Assembly (NCBI RefSeq): GCF_018860585.1
Contig: NZ_JAHKPR010000069.1
Coordinates: 1 to 59,915 of the forward strand
DNA: 59,915 bases
Reading direction: 5' to 3'
DNA from: Colwellia sp. E2M01
GTDB lineage: Bacteria; Pseudomonadota; Gammaproteobacteria; Enterobacterales; Alteromonadaceae
Translations under genes and position numbers: made by a program
Notes under the pieces: generated by a model
What the model saw: the letters and a program-made list of their open reading frames with translations, nothing else
What the model was told of the DNA's origin: nothing
Database searches by the model: none
In this document: piece after piece, positions 17,336 to 25,923 of the stretch
Layout of the letters: the number at the start of each line of letters is the position of its first letter
How positions within the stretch are numbered: position 1 is the stretch's first letter

Positions 17336-18892
17336 GTGAGCCCCCTTAAAAATAAAAAAGTTTTATTTGGTGAAGGTAATTTAACCATTGAAGATATTGT
17401 AAATGTATCTAAATCAAATGATCCTATTGCTTTATCTGAAGCAGAAGACTTTAAACTTCGTATTGACTCTGGTGTAAAATTTTTAGACAAGATATTAAGA
17501 GAAGAAGGTCACATCTACGGCGTAACAACCGGTTATGGCGATTCAGTAACATTCGAAGTACCAACCGAACTTATTGATGAGTTGCCTATGCACCTCACTC
17601 GTTTTCACGGTTGTGGTTTAGGGGATTTCTTCACACCAGAGCAATCTCGCGCTATTTTAGCAACACGCTTAACATCTTTAACTCGCGGTTATTCAGGGGT
17701 TAGTTGGAACTTATTAGACTTATTAGTTGAATTACTTAACCGTAATATTTTACCTGTTATCCCTCAGGAAGGCTCTGTAGGTGCTAGTGGTGATTTAACT
17801 CCACTATCTTACATTGCAGGTACTCTAATAGGCGAACGCGATACTTACTATAAAGGTGAAGTAGTTGTTGCCGCTAAAGCATTTGAGCAAGAAGGATTAT
17901 CGCCAATTAAGCTTCGTCCTAAAGAAGGCTTAGCTATTATGAATGGCACAGCGGTAATGACAGCTTTAGCTTGTACCGCATATAAACGCGCTGAATACGC
18001 AAGCAAATTAATGGCAAGAATTACCGCTTTATCGAGTTTGGCATTAAAAGGAAACAGTAACCATTTTGACGATATATTGTTTAGTGTTAAACCACACCCT
18101 GGTCAAAACCGCATAGCAAAATGGATCCAAAGTGATCTTAATCACCATGAACATCCTAGACACTCTCATCGTTTACAAGACAGATATTCAATTCGTTGTG
18201 CGCCGCATGTAATTGGCGTGCTCGCTGATAGCTTACCTTGGCTAAGAAGCATGATAGAAAATGAATTAAACAGCGCTAACGATAACCCTATAATTGATGG
18301 TATTGGTGAGCATATTCTTCATGGCGGTCATTTTTACGGTGGTCACATTGCTATGGCAATGGATTCAATGAAAAACTGTGTTGCTAACTTAGCTGATTTA
18401 GCTGATAGACAAATAGCCACATTAGTCGATATTAAAATGAACAATGGTTTACCACCTAATTTAACCGCATCAACCGGTGAAAGAAGACACATTAACCATG
18501 GCTTTAAAGCAATACAAATAGGTTGCTCTGCGTGGACTGCTGAAGCATTAAAGTTAACTATGCCTGCAAGTGTTTTTTCGCGTTCAACAGAATGTCATAA
18601 CCAAGACAAGGTTAGCATGGGGACTATTGCTGCAAGAGACTGTTTAAGAATATTACAATTAACTGAACAAGTATTAGCCGCAACACTACTTGCTGCAGTA
18701 CAAGGTATTCGTATTAGACTTATCAATAATGAAATTAGTCAAGATTCATTAACCGACGATGTTCAAGTAATGATTAATGACGTATCAAGCTTTTTTGAAT
18801 TACTAGAAGAAGATCGCCCTACCGATACAATATTACGTCAAACTATTGAATACATTCAGCAAGAACGTTGGACTCTCTATGAGGAATGTTAA
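17336..18892 (+). CDS. Aromatic amino acid ammonia-lyase (HAL/PAL/TAL family)
   Basis: The 518-residue enzyme is a MIO-dependent lyase: the Ala-Ser-Gly triad that cyclises to MIO is A150-S151-G152 in GSVGASGDLTPLSY, and the catalytic tyrosine Y61 lies in YGVTTGYG. It should release ammonia from an aromatic amino acid to give the cinnamic or coumaric starter of the polyene. The substrate-selectivity pair reads F90-H91 (TRFHGCGLG), which differs from the Ser-His of histidine lyases and the His-Leu or Phe-Leu I recall for tyrosine and phenylalanine lyases. Start GTG at 17336 has a GGAGAGAAG ribosome-binding site. Context excludes histidine catabolism: no hut genes are near. Confidence 0.88.
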   Translation: MSPLKNKKVLFGEGNLTIEDIVNVSKSNDPIALSEAEDFKLRIDSGVKFLDKILREEGHIYGVTTGYGDSVTFEVPTELIDELPMHLTRFHGCGLGDFFTPEQSRAILATRLTSLTRGYSGVSWNLLDLLVELLNRNILPVIPQEGSVGASGDLTPLSYIAGTLIGERDTYYKGEVVVAAKAFEQEGLSPIKLRPKEGLAIMNGTAVMTALACTAYKRAEYASKLMARITALSSLALKGNSNHFDDILFSVKPHPGQNRIAKWIQSDLNHHEHPRHSHRLQDRYSIRCAPHVIGVLADSLPWLRSMIENELNSANDNPIIDGIGEHILHGGHFYGGHIAMAMDSMKNCVANLADLADRQIATLVDIKMNNGLPPNLTASTGERRHINHGFKAIQIGCSAWTAEALKLTMPASVFSRSTECHNQDKVSMGTIAARDCLRILQLTEQVLAATLLAAVQGIRIRLINNEISQDSLTDDVQVMINDVSSFFELLEEDRPTDTILRQTIEYIQQERWTLYEEC

Positions 18893-19343
18893 AGGCTTTT
18901 TAACCATTGCTCATGAAATTGATGTGCAATTTTATGATGTTGATGCCATGCGTGTTGTATGGCATGGCAACTATGTTAAATACATTGAAGATGCCCGTTG
19001 TCAGTTATTACGCAAGTTTAATTATGACTATAACGACATGGAAGACTCTGGTTACCTGTGGCCGATTGTCGATATGCGACTTAAATATGTAAAATCAGCT
19101 GCATTTACGGACAAAATTCGTGTGGAGGCAACACTGGTTGAGTACGAAACACGATTAAAGATTTCTTATCGAATATTCAATGCAAAAACTAATGAAACGT
19201 TAACAAAGGCCTACACTGTGCAAGTTGCCGTTTCTATTGAAAGCAATGAAATGCAGTTTGAGTCACCTGAAATATTACTCAAAAAATTAGCACCTTTATT
19301 AGCAGAAAAAGCAGCTGAAAAAACAGCTGACAAAAATAATTAA
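18879..19343 (+). CDS. apeK: Acyl-CoA/ACP thioesterase, 4HBT hotdog family (ApeK)
   Basis: A 154-residue YbgC/4-hydroxybenzoyl-CoA thioesterase-like protein with the family signature VQFYDVDAMRVVWHGNYVKY, where the aspartate is catalytic. In APE systems it is thought to act as an editing thioesterase that frees stalled ACPs. The frame extends to a TTG at 18846, but the ATG at 18879 overlaps the lyase stop and gives the usual N-terminus, so I chose it. The lysine/alanine-rich tail (AEKAAEKTADKNN) is low complexity. Confidence 0.86.
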   Translation: MRNVKGFLTIAHEIDVQFYDVDAMRVVWHGNYVKYIEDARCQLLRKFNYDYNDMEDSGYLWPIVDMRLKYVKSAAFTDKIRVEATLVEYETRLKISYRIFNAKTNETLTKAYTVQVAVSIESNEMQFESPEILLKKLAPLLAEKAAEKTADKNN

Positions 19344-19345
19344 CA

Positions 19346-20062
19346 ATGAAGATAATAGCCGCTTTAATCTTAGTTTTTTTCTCTACGTCAGCTACTCAGG
19401 TGTATGCTGACGTGTCTGATAAAAGCGGTATTGGTGAGCAAGAAACTAATCAATTGAGTGTTAAAACAACGGGTATTAATGCTAGTAGTGCTAATAAAAA
19501 GGACACTAACCTAACAACTGCTCAAAGTAATCAAAGCTTAGAAACGTTTTTAACGCTACTTAAAATAGAACAAGGTACCGCACACTTCACCCAAAAAAAG
19601 CACTTTACCTTTCTTAATAAACCTATTGTTTCAAAGGGGGTTTTAAAGGTTTATCAAACTCGCGTCATTTGGCAAGTTAACAGCCCAGTTTTTTCTAAAT
19701 TACTTATCATTGACAATCAAGTTTTACAGTTAGTGACTGCAAATGACAAGAACACTCCAGAGCAATATCAAGAAGTAGCCAGTCACTCTAGTATCGAAGC
19801 TTTAATTCGCGCAGTTTTTACTGGAGAAATAAATAGCACTCAATGGAACATTGCCTTTGATGAGCAACAATGTCTGCAGTTAGCGCCTAAAGATTTAGTT
19901 TTATCACAAGCAATTAAAGGCATTAACGTCTGTGTGCCAAGTAATCCTAAACAGCGATTTATAACACTTGAAGATGCACAAAATAACTTAACTGACATTG
20001 AACTAAATATAATAACTAATCAACTTTCAGATGAAGATATTCGTGAATTTAACAGCAATTAA
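19346..20062 (+). CDS. apeL: LolA-like outer membrane lipoprotein carrier (ApeL)
   Basis: The 238-residue protein has a signal peptide (hydrophobic residues 3-17, likely cleavage after VYA) and a periplasmic domain resembling LolA/LolB carriers, with the tract GTAHFTQKKHFTFLNKPIVSKG similar to the LolA hydrophobic-pocket start. APE clusters pair it with the MMPL exporter; it probably shields the hydrophobic pigment while crossing the periplasm. It overlaps the exporter gene by 32 bases, a strong sign of coupling. Confidence 0.83.
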   Translation: MKIIAALILVFFSTSATQVYADVSDKSGIGEQETNQLSVKTTGINASSANKKDTNLTTAQSNQSLETFLTLLKIEQGTAHFTQKKHFTFLNKPIVSKGVLKVYQTRVIWQVNSPVFSKLLIIDNQVLQLVTANDKNTPEQYQEVASHSSIEALIRAVFTGEINSTQWNIAFDEQQCLQLAPKDLVLSQAIKGINVCVPSNPKQRFITLEDAQNNLTDIELNIITNQLSDEDIREFNSN

Positions 20063-22373
20063 TAAGCTCTACCTTTGGCTAATACAGTTCGCATTACTGG
20101 CATTGATTTTAGTGTTAGTAGTCATGGAAAAACCGATTTCATTTAACAGTAACCTTACCTCGTTATTCACTGCAAAACATGACAATCAGTGGCAATCAAT
20201 ACAAACAAAAATAGAATCAAACATTAACAATAGTCTGCTCTATCTAGTAGGGCACAAACAACAAAGCCAAGCCATTGAAGCAACCAATGAACTGGTTCAG
20301 CAGTTAAAGAAAATAAAGGGTATTGCAACGGTATCAGCTCAATTAAAAAACATTCCTAATCAAGACAGTATGATTAATAGTTACACTGGTTTCGAGCAAC
20401 AGCTGTTAACATCAAATTACCGAGACCACTTAACTAACGAACAAAACAATATTTTTGATTTACAGTTTCAATTATTAAATCAACTAGGTGATTCATTAGT
20501 CGCTAAAACTATTGATAAAGACCCTACCCTCGCATTTGCTAGTTTTTTAAATAGATCGCCTCTCCCTTCCAATAAATTAACTATCACTGCAGATGGTTAC
20601 TTAACATTACACTATCAAAACATGCACTACATGTTAGTGACGATGAAAACAACAGATGGGGCATTTAACCTTAATACGGCAAAAAGCATAGTAGTGCAGC
20701 TTAACCAGTTACCTAAAATATCCGGTGTCGATTATGTTCGCTCAGGCGCTTTATTTTATAGTTATGAGGCAAGCGAGCAGGCAAAAAATGAAATGCAATG
20801 GCTAGGTGGTTTGTCAATTATAGCGACACTCTTATTAATTTATTTTGCCTACCGTCGCATGGTTACCGTTATATGTACTGTTTTTTTAATCGTTATCAGC
20901 ATTGCTTATGGCTTCTTAGGATTAAATTTACTTTTTGATGAAGTGAATATTTTATCGATTGTTTTTGCTATTACTTTAATAGGTATTGCTGCAGATTATA
21001 GCTTCCATAGTTTGACCGAACTACAAAAGATACTGCCTAGTAACCTTAATCCATTAACAAATATTAGCTCATCCTTAGTACTCACCTTTTTAACAACGGC
21101 GCTAGGCTATTTATTATTGATTATTGTGCCTATTGTTATTTTTAAACAAATAGCTGTTTTCACTATTTTTGGTTTACTTGGCGCTCTGCTTACCGTGTTA
21201 TTGGTATTTCCTTACCTACACCAAAAAGTGAATTTTCAAAGTAATAACTCCCGTACTCTAGACAATAATTCGTGGTTTAACCTGATTAATAAAATTCATA
21301 AAAAAATGCTTAAACATTGGAAGGCCCAAACCTATTTTTTGATTTTATTATTCGCCACATCTATCACAGTGTTAACTCAAATCCCCTTTTCAGATAATGC
21401 TAAATCATTCTATCAAGTAGCACCGCATTTAGTAGAAAATGAAAATAAAGTGAAAACAATGCTCGGACAAAAACTTGATAATCAGTACTTATTATTACAA
21501 GCAGATACCCCGCAAAAACTACTTGAAAGCGAAGAAACAGCGATAGCATTACTTAATAAGATGCAATTAAATAATGTATTTAGTAGCTACCAAGCTGTTG
21601 CGAGCTGGATCCCCTCAGTTAAACAGCAGCAATATAACAACCAATTATTACTTAACTCTTATACTCAAGGTGCATTTGATTCGTTAAAAGAAATGTTAGG
21701 GGTAAATCATCTTGATGTTGACTCAGCAAAAGAATACTTATTACCCGAACCTTGGTTTGACAGCCCTATTGGTCAAATATTTAAAAACCTTTGGCTTAAA
21801 AGTGATAGTAAATATTATTCTATTATTCGCTTTTCAGGCATAAAAGATGTTAATCAATTAACACTTGAGTTAAACGTTATTGACAATAGTATTTTCATTG
21901 ATAAATTAGCCGATACAGAAAAAGAGCTCGCCACTTTTAGGCTTGTACTCGCTATTATATTTATTGCAGCGTGTTTTGCTGGGCTTATTGTATTTACCCT
22001 TCGTTATGGGCTAAAAAAAGCAAGCTTTGGTGTAGCGGTGCCTGCTAGTGCTTTTGCTATGGCGTTAGCATTAAGTGGGGTTATTCAAGGAGACATAACC
22101 TTATTTAACCTAGCCGCAGGCTTAGTTATTTTAGCATTAGGACTTGATTACTCAATATTTTACGCTGAGCATGGTTTTTCAACATCAATTACTAAAACCA
22201 CATTAATGTCGGCATTAAGTTCTATTTTTGTCTTTGCCGTATTAAGTTTTAGCTCAACCCCCGCTATCGCAAGTTTTGGAAAAACCGTATTTTTGGGCAT
22301 TGTTATTACTTTTATATTTGCCCCAATAATCACTAAAATCTTAGGAAAGAGAGACCAATATGCCAGTAAATGA
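20031..22373 (+). CDS. apeM: MMPL/RND-family exporter (ApeM)
   Basis: This 780-residue inner-membrane protein has the repeated RND topology: one helix at residues about 14-33, a large periplasmic loop, five helices (about 255-400), then a second half with one helix near 435, a periplasmic loop and five helices (about 640-770). Such MMPL proteins export hydrophobic glycolipids and pigments. It overlaps apeL upstream and the FAD enzyme downstream (14 bases). Together with the carrier and the DUF3261 lipoprotein it likely moves the finished pigment to the outer membrane. Confidence 0.88.
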   Translation: MKIFVNLTAINKLYLWLIQFALLALILVLVVMEKPISFNSNLTSLFTAKHDNQWQSIQTKIESNINNSLLYLVGHKQQSQAIEATNELVQQLKKIKGIATVSAQLKNIPNQDSMINSYTGFEQQLLTSNYRDHLTNEQNNIFDLQFQLLNQLGDSLVAKTIDKDPTLAFASFLNRSPLPSNKLTITADGYLTLHYQNMHYMLVTMKTTDGAFNLNTAKSIVVQLNQLPKISGVDYVRSGALFYSYEASEQAKNEMQWLGGLSIIATLLLIYFAYRRMVTVICTVFLIVISIAYGFLGLNLLFDEVNILSIVFAITLIGIAADYSFHSLTELQKILPSNLNPLTNISSSLVLTFLTTALGYLLLIIVPIVIFKQIAVFTIFGLLGALLTVLLVFPYLHQKVNFQSNNSRTLDNNSWFNLINKIHKKMLKHWKAQTYFLILLFATSITVLTQIPFSDNAKSFYQVAPHLVENENKVKTMLGQKLDNQYLLLQADTPQKLLESEETAIALLNKMQLNNVFSSYQAVASWIPSVKQQQYNNQLLLNSYTQGAFDSLKEMLGVNHLDVDSAKEYLLPEPWFDSPIGQIFKNLWLKSDSKYYSIIRFSGIKDVNQLTLELNVIDNSIFIDKLADTEKELATFRLVLAIIFIAACFAGLIVFTLRYGLKKASFGVAVPASAFAMALALSGVIQGDITLFNLAAGLVILALGLDYSIFYAEHGFSTSITKTTLMSALSSIFVFAVLSFSSTPAIASFGKTVFLGIVITFIFAPIITKILGKRDQYASK

Positions 22374-23610
22374 GAAGTTTGATGTAATTATTATAGGTGC
22401 CGGCCCTTCGGGCGCAATAGCCGCCAGCATACTTGTTCAAAAAGGTTGGAAAGTACTTGTTATTGAAAGAGAACAATTCCCTCGCTTTTCTATTGGTGAA
22501 AGCTTATTACCTCAATGTATGGCGTTTATTGAAGAAGCCGATATGTTAGATGTCGTGCAATCGCAAGCTGAAGCCTTAGGCTTTCAATACAAAAACGGTG
22601 CAGCTTTTTATCGCAATGGTGAACACTCAAACTTTGATTTTACCAAAAAATTTAGTGACGGTGCAGGTACTACTTTCCAAGTAAAGCGCGCTAACTTTGA
22701 TAAAGTGCTTGCCGACAGAGCTGATGAAATCGGTGCCGACATTCGTTATAAACATACCGTTAACGCAGTAGACTTCAAAGATGATTCAGCTGTTGTTTCA
22801 GTGACTAATGAGCAAGAATCTCTTCAGTTTGAAGCTAAATTTATACTTGATGCCAGTGGTTATGGCCGTGTTCTTCCGCGTTTATTATCTTTAGAGTTAC
22901 CGAGTACACTTTCTGATAGGCGTGCCGTTTTTTGTCATTTTGAGGATGGCATAATCGATGAGCACTACGATAGAGATAAAATATTAATTACCGTACATCC
23001 AGAAAAAAATGATATCTGGTATTGGTTAATCCCTTTTTCAGATGGCACGGTAAGTTTTGGGGTTGTGGGTGATGTTAAATATTTTGACTCTACTCAAACA
23101 GACGAAGCCGTCTTTGATAGCTTTTTAGCGCAAGAGCCTTATTTGGCTGAGTTACTTAAACAAGCAAAAAAAATCACTCCAGTAAGATCGTTACAAGGTT
23201 ACTCTTCAGATGTAACCAAATTATATGGTGATCGCTTTGCGTTATTGGGTAATGCCGGTGAATTTTTAGATCCAGTCTTTTCATCTGGCGTTACTATTGC
23301 CATGTATTCATCTTCATTAGCAGCCAACCTTCTTGATAAACAACTTTCAGGTGACGATGTCTCGTGGCAAACTGATTATGCTGATAATTTAAAAGCCGGT
23401 GTAGAAGTGTTCAAGCATTTTGTGATGTCTTGGTATGACACCGAATTACAAAATGTTATTTTTTTCCAAAAAGATGACAATGATGTTAAATCAATGATTT
23501 GCTCTATTTTAGCTGGCTATGCATGGGATAAAGAAAACCCTTATGTGAGTAAAACAGAGCGTCGACTCAATGCATTAGTCGATATTTGCCGACAAGGTAA
23601 CGACGGTTAG
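22360..23610 (+). CDS. Flavin-dependent halogenase-like FAD enzyme
   Basis: The 416-residue protein has the FAD-binding GAGPSG (13-18) and, unlike plain reductases, three halogenase marks: a lysine K78 in GFQYKNGAAF, WYWLIP at 220-225 fitting WxWxIP, and FLDPVFSSG at 302-310 fitting the Fx.Px.Sx.G motif of phenol/pyrrole halogenases. I infer chlorination or bromination of the aryl head or a polyene precursor; Xanthomonas xanthomonadin is a brominated aryl polyene. A related hydroxylase or dehydrogenase cannot be excluded, because APE-cluster homologues are often annotated only as oxidoreductases. It overlaps both neighbours. Confidence 0.75.
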   Translation: MPVNEKFDVIIIGAGPSGAIAASILVQKGWKVLVIEREQFPRFSIGESLLPQCMAFIEEADMLDVVQSQAEALGFQYKNGAAFYRNGEHSNFDFTKKFSDGAGTTFQVKRANFDKVLADRADEIGADIRYKHTVNAVDFKDDSAVVSVTNEQESLQFEAKFILDASGYGRVLPRLLSLELPSTLSDRRAVFCHFEDGIIDEHYDRDKILITVHPEKNDIWYWLIPFSDGTVSFGVVGDVKYFDSTQTDEAVFDSFLAQEPYLAELLKQAKKITPVRSLQGYSSDVTKLYGDRFALLGNAGEFLDPVFSSGVTIAMYSSSLAANLLDKQLSGDDVSWQTDYADNLKAGVEVFKHFVMSWYDTELQNVIFFQKDDNDVKSMICSILAGYAWDKENPYVSKTERRLNALVDICRQGNDG

Positions 23611-24173
23611 TGAGCTACTTTAATAAGCTACACAAAAGGCTGCTACTTATATCCTTGTCTTTGCTTATTAGTGCTTGTTCATTAATAAAAAATGACCAAG
23701 CTGTGACGGACTTTTATCAGTTGCAGCCACTACCCTATGCATTAAAGAATAAAACCTATTTAGAGTCGTTAACATTTGAACAAAAAGATAAGCGCACTTT
23801 ATTAACGCAGATAGAAACCCAAGAGCATACATTAAGTCTTGGCGCTATGACCTATAGCGGTTTACCTATTATGCAAGCAAAATGGGAAAGTAATAAAGGG
23901 CTGATTGGTTTTTCAAGCGCCGTATTTGATGAAAGCATGGTCTTACGCATCATAAGAGATATACAACTAATAAAATGGCCAGATAGTGATGTTAGTAACG
24001 GCCTTTTAGCTGGTTATCAAGTAACAACCACGCAAAAAAATAGCGTTGAGGGAGTAAGAGAAATAACACAACTAGGTGAGACAGTTATCTCTATTACTTA
24101 CACAAAACAAAAAATCGTATTAAGCAATATTACCGAACAGTACCAATTAACGATCGAGCAAGTTAATGAATAA
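23610..24173 (+). CDS. apeN: DUF3261 outer-membrane lipoprotein (ApeN)
   Basis: The 187-residue protein has a lipoprotein signal: charged start, hydrophobic core LLLISLSLLI and lipobox ISAC with the modified cysteine C23. The rest is a soluble domain of the DUF3261 type, found almost only in APE clusters. With no Asp at position +2 it should be sorted to the outer membrane, where it may receive the pigment from the ApeL carrier. It starts with GTG at 23610, overlapping the preceding stop, and overlaps apeO by 8 bases. Confidence 0.8.
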   Translation: MSYFNKLHKRLLLISLSLLISACSLIKNDQAVTDFYQLQPLPYALKNKTYLESLTFEQKDKRTLLTQIETQEHTLSLGAMTYSGLPIMQAKWESNKGLIGFSSAVFDESMVLRIIRDIQLIKWPDSDVSNGLLAGYQVTTTQKNSVEGVREITQLGETVISITYTKQKIVLSNITEQYQLTIEQVNE

Positions 24174-25356
24174 AAAAAATCCCCCTGAAATATATATAAG
24201 TGACTTTGCCTTAGTCAATCCACTTGGTTGTAACTTAACCGAAATCAAAACTAATATGCTACAAGGTACCCGTAGTGGGTTAACTGAAAATAACATTCTT
24301 CCTAATGAAGGCAGCTTATTTATTGGTGCGGTACAAGGTGAATTACCAAACCTATCAGGCAAAGCTCAACACTTCAATACTCGTAATAATCAGTTAGCTA
24401 AACTTGCTTTAGCGTCTCTTCAAGATGAAGTAAATGATTTAAAGCAGGCTGTATCCTCTGACAGGATCGGCGTAATTGTCGGTACAAGTACTTCAGGTAT
24501 TTACGAAGGTGAGAATGCAGTAAAAGCTGAATTAAGTACTGGAGCATTGCCTGAAGATTATGATTATCGTATGCAAGAGATGTTCAACTTAGCTGAGTTT
24601 ATTGCTGACGAACTTGAGATTCAAGGCCCTGCTTTTACTATTTCAACCGCTTGCTCTTCAAGCGCTAAAGCATTTATAACTGCTAAAGAGCTTATATTAT
24701 CGGGTGTGATAGATGCTGCGATTGTTGGCGGCGTTGATGCTTTATGCGGCATGACTGTTAATGGTTTTTCTGCGCTTGACTCTACCTCAAGTAACCTATG
24801 TCAGCCTTCAAGTATCAATAGAGATGGAATCAACTTAGGTGAAGCCGCTGCTTTATGTGTTTTACGAACTGACAAAGGTAACATCAAACTCTTAGGTTGC
24901 GGCGAATCAAGTGATGCACATCATATGTCGGCACCCCATCCCGAAGGTGAAGGTGCTATAACAACAATGCAACAAGCATTAACAACCGCCGGCATTCTTG
25001 CTAGCGACGTTGATTATATTAATTTACATGGTACGGCCACAATTAAAAATGATGCGATGGAATCAATCGCGGTGCATAAAGTCTTTGGTAATGATACACC
25101 ATGTAGCTCTGTTAAAGGGATGATAGGTCACACGTTGGGTGCAGCTGGTGCAACTGAAATTGGTTTGTGCTGGTTAATGATGCAAGATAACAACCAAATA
25201 CTGATCCCACATTGTTGGGATAACATAAAAGATGACTCTTTAGCACAAATAGCCCTTACCCACACAGGACAAAAAAGTAAAAATCCGATAAAATATTGCC
25301 TTTCTAATTCATTCGCGTTTGGTGGTAATAACGTCAGTATAATCATCGGATTTTAG
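24166..25356 (+). CDS. apeO: Beta-ketoacyl-ACP synthase ApeO
   Basis: A 396-residue FabF-fold ketosynthase with an intact triad: C163 in ISTACSSSAK, H288 in NLHGTAT and H322 in IGHTLGAAG, and the C-terminal SFAFGGNN loop. In the APE type II polyketide system it is the main chain-extending ketosynthase and works as a heterodimer with the cysteine-free ApeC. It overlaps apeN and is followed after 23 bases by the dehydratase apeP. Confidence 0.88.
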   Translation: MNKKNPPEIYISDFALVNPLGCNLTEIKTNMLQGTRSGLTENNILPNEGSLFIGAVQGELPNLSGKAQHFNTRNNQLAKLALASLQDEVNDLKQAVSSDRIGVIVGTSTSGIYEGENAVKAELSTGALPEDYDYRMQEMFNLAEFIADELEIQGPAFTISTACSSSAKAFITAKELILSGVIDAAIVGGVDALCGMTVNGFSALDSTSSNLCQPSSINRDGINLGEAAALCVLRTDKGNIKLLGCGESSDAHHMSAPHPEGEGAITTMQQALTTAGILASDVDYINLHGTATIKNDAMESIAVHKVFGNDTPCSSVKGMIGHTLGAAGATEIGLCWLMMQDNNQILIPHCWDNIKDDSLAQIALTHTGQKSKNPIKYCLSNSFAFGGNNVSIIIGF

Positions 25357-25379
25357 TATGAAACAGTGGATATGAAAAA

Positions 25380-25856
25380 ATGAATATGACCAAAACTAGC
25401 AATAAAGACTTTACTATAGAACAACTACTTCCACATCGAGCCCCTATGATATTGCTCGACTCACTGGAAAGTTTTTGTGAAAATACGGCAACCTGCTCTC
25501 ACCTAATTACCGAGCAAAGTCTACTTTTTGACTCAAATTTACAAGGTGTTCCTAGTTACGTAGGCATAGAGTATATGGCACAAAGTATCGCCGCTTATGC
25601 AAATGCTAACGAATTAGTGAATAATCGTTCTGTGCAAATCGGCTTTTTAGTCAGTAGTCGAAAATTTAAGTGTGATTACTCTGTATTTCCCCTTGGTATG
25701 GCGTTAACGATAAACGTAAAGAAACTTTATAAAGATGAGTCTGGTTTAAGTGCCTTTGACTGCGAGATATACAATAATGATACAGAAATCGCCTCGGCGA
25801 GGATCAATGTATTTCAACCTGAAAACCCAAGCCAATTTTTAGCTGAGCAGCTATAA
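25380..25856 (+). CDS. apeP: Hotdog-fold 3-hydroxyacyl-ACP dehydratase (ApeP)
   Basis: The 158-residue hotdog protein has the dehydratase stretch LLPHRAPMILLDSL with the catalytic histidine near residue 19. It is the second dehydratase of the cluster and probably acts with ApeI to build the polyene. Start is ATG at 25380; a second ATG lies two codons on. In most APE clusters a FabG-type ketoreductase (ApeQ) follows here, but only a 67-bp gap separates it from apeR. Confidence 0.87.
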   Translation: MNMTKTSNKDFTIEQLLPHRAPMILLDSLESFCENTATCSHLITEQSLLFDSNLQGVPSYVGIEYMAQSIAAYANANELVNNRSVQIGFLVSSRKFKCDYSVFPLGMALTINVKKLYKDESGLSAFDCEIYNNDTEIASARINVFQPENPSQFLAEQL

Positions 25857-25923
25857 TGGCATGTGTATTAAAGTAGCACTTTTAAAGTGTTAACATTAAT
25901 TTTATAAGAGGCGTATTGTAAAC

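Noticed and set aside
17336-18892. Annotation as histidine ammonia-lyase (hutH)
   Set aside because: No hut genes nearby, position in a pigment operon and a non-Ser-His selectivity pair argue for an aromatic-acid starter enzyme.
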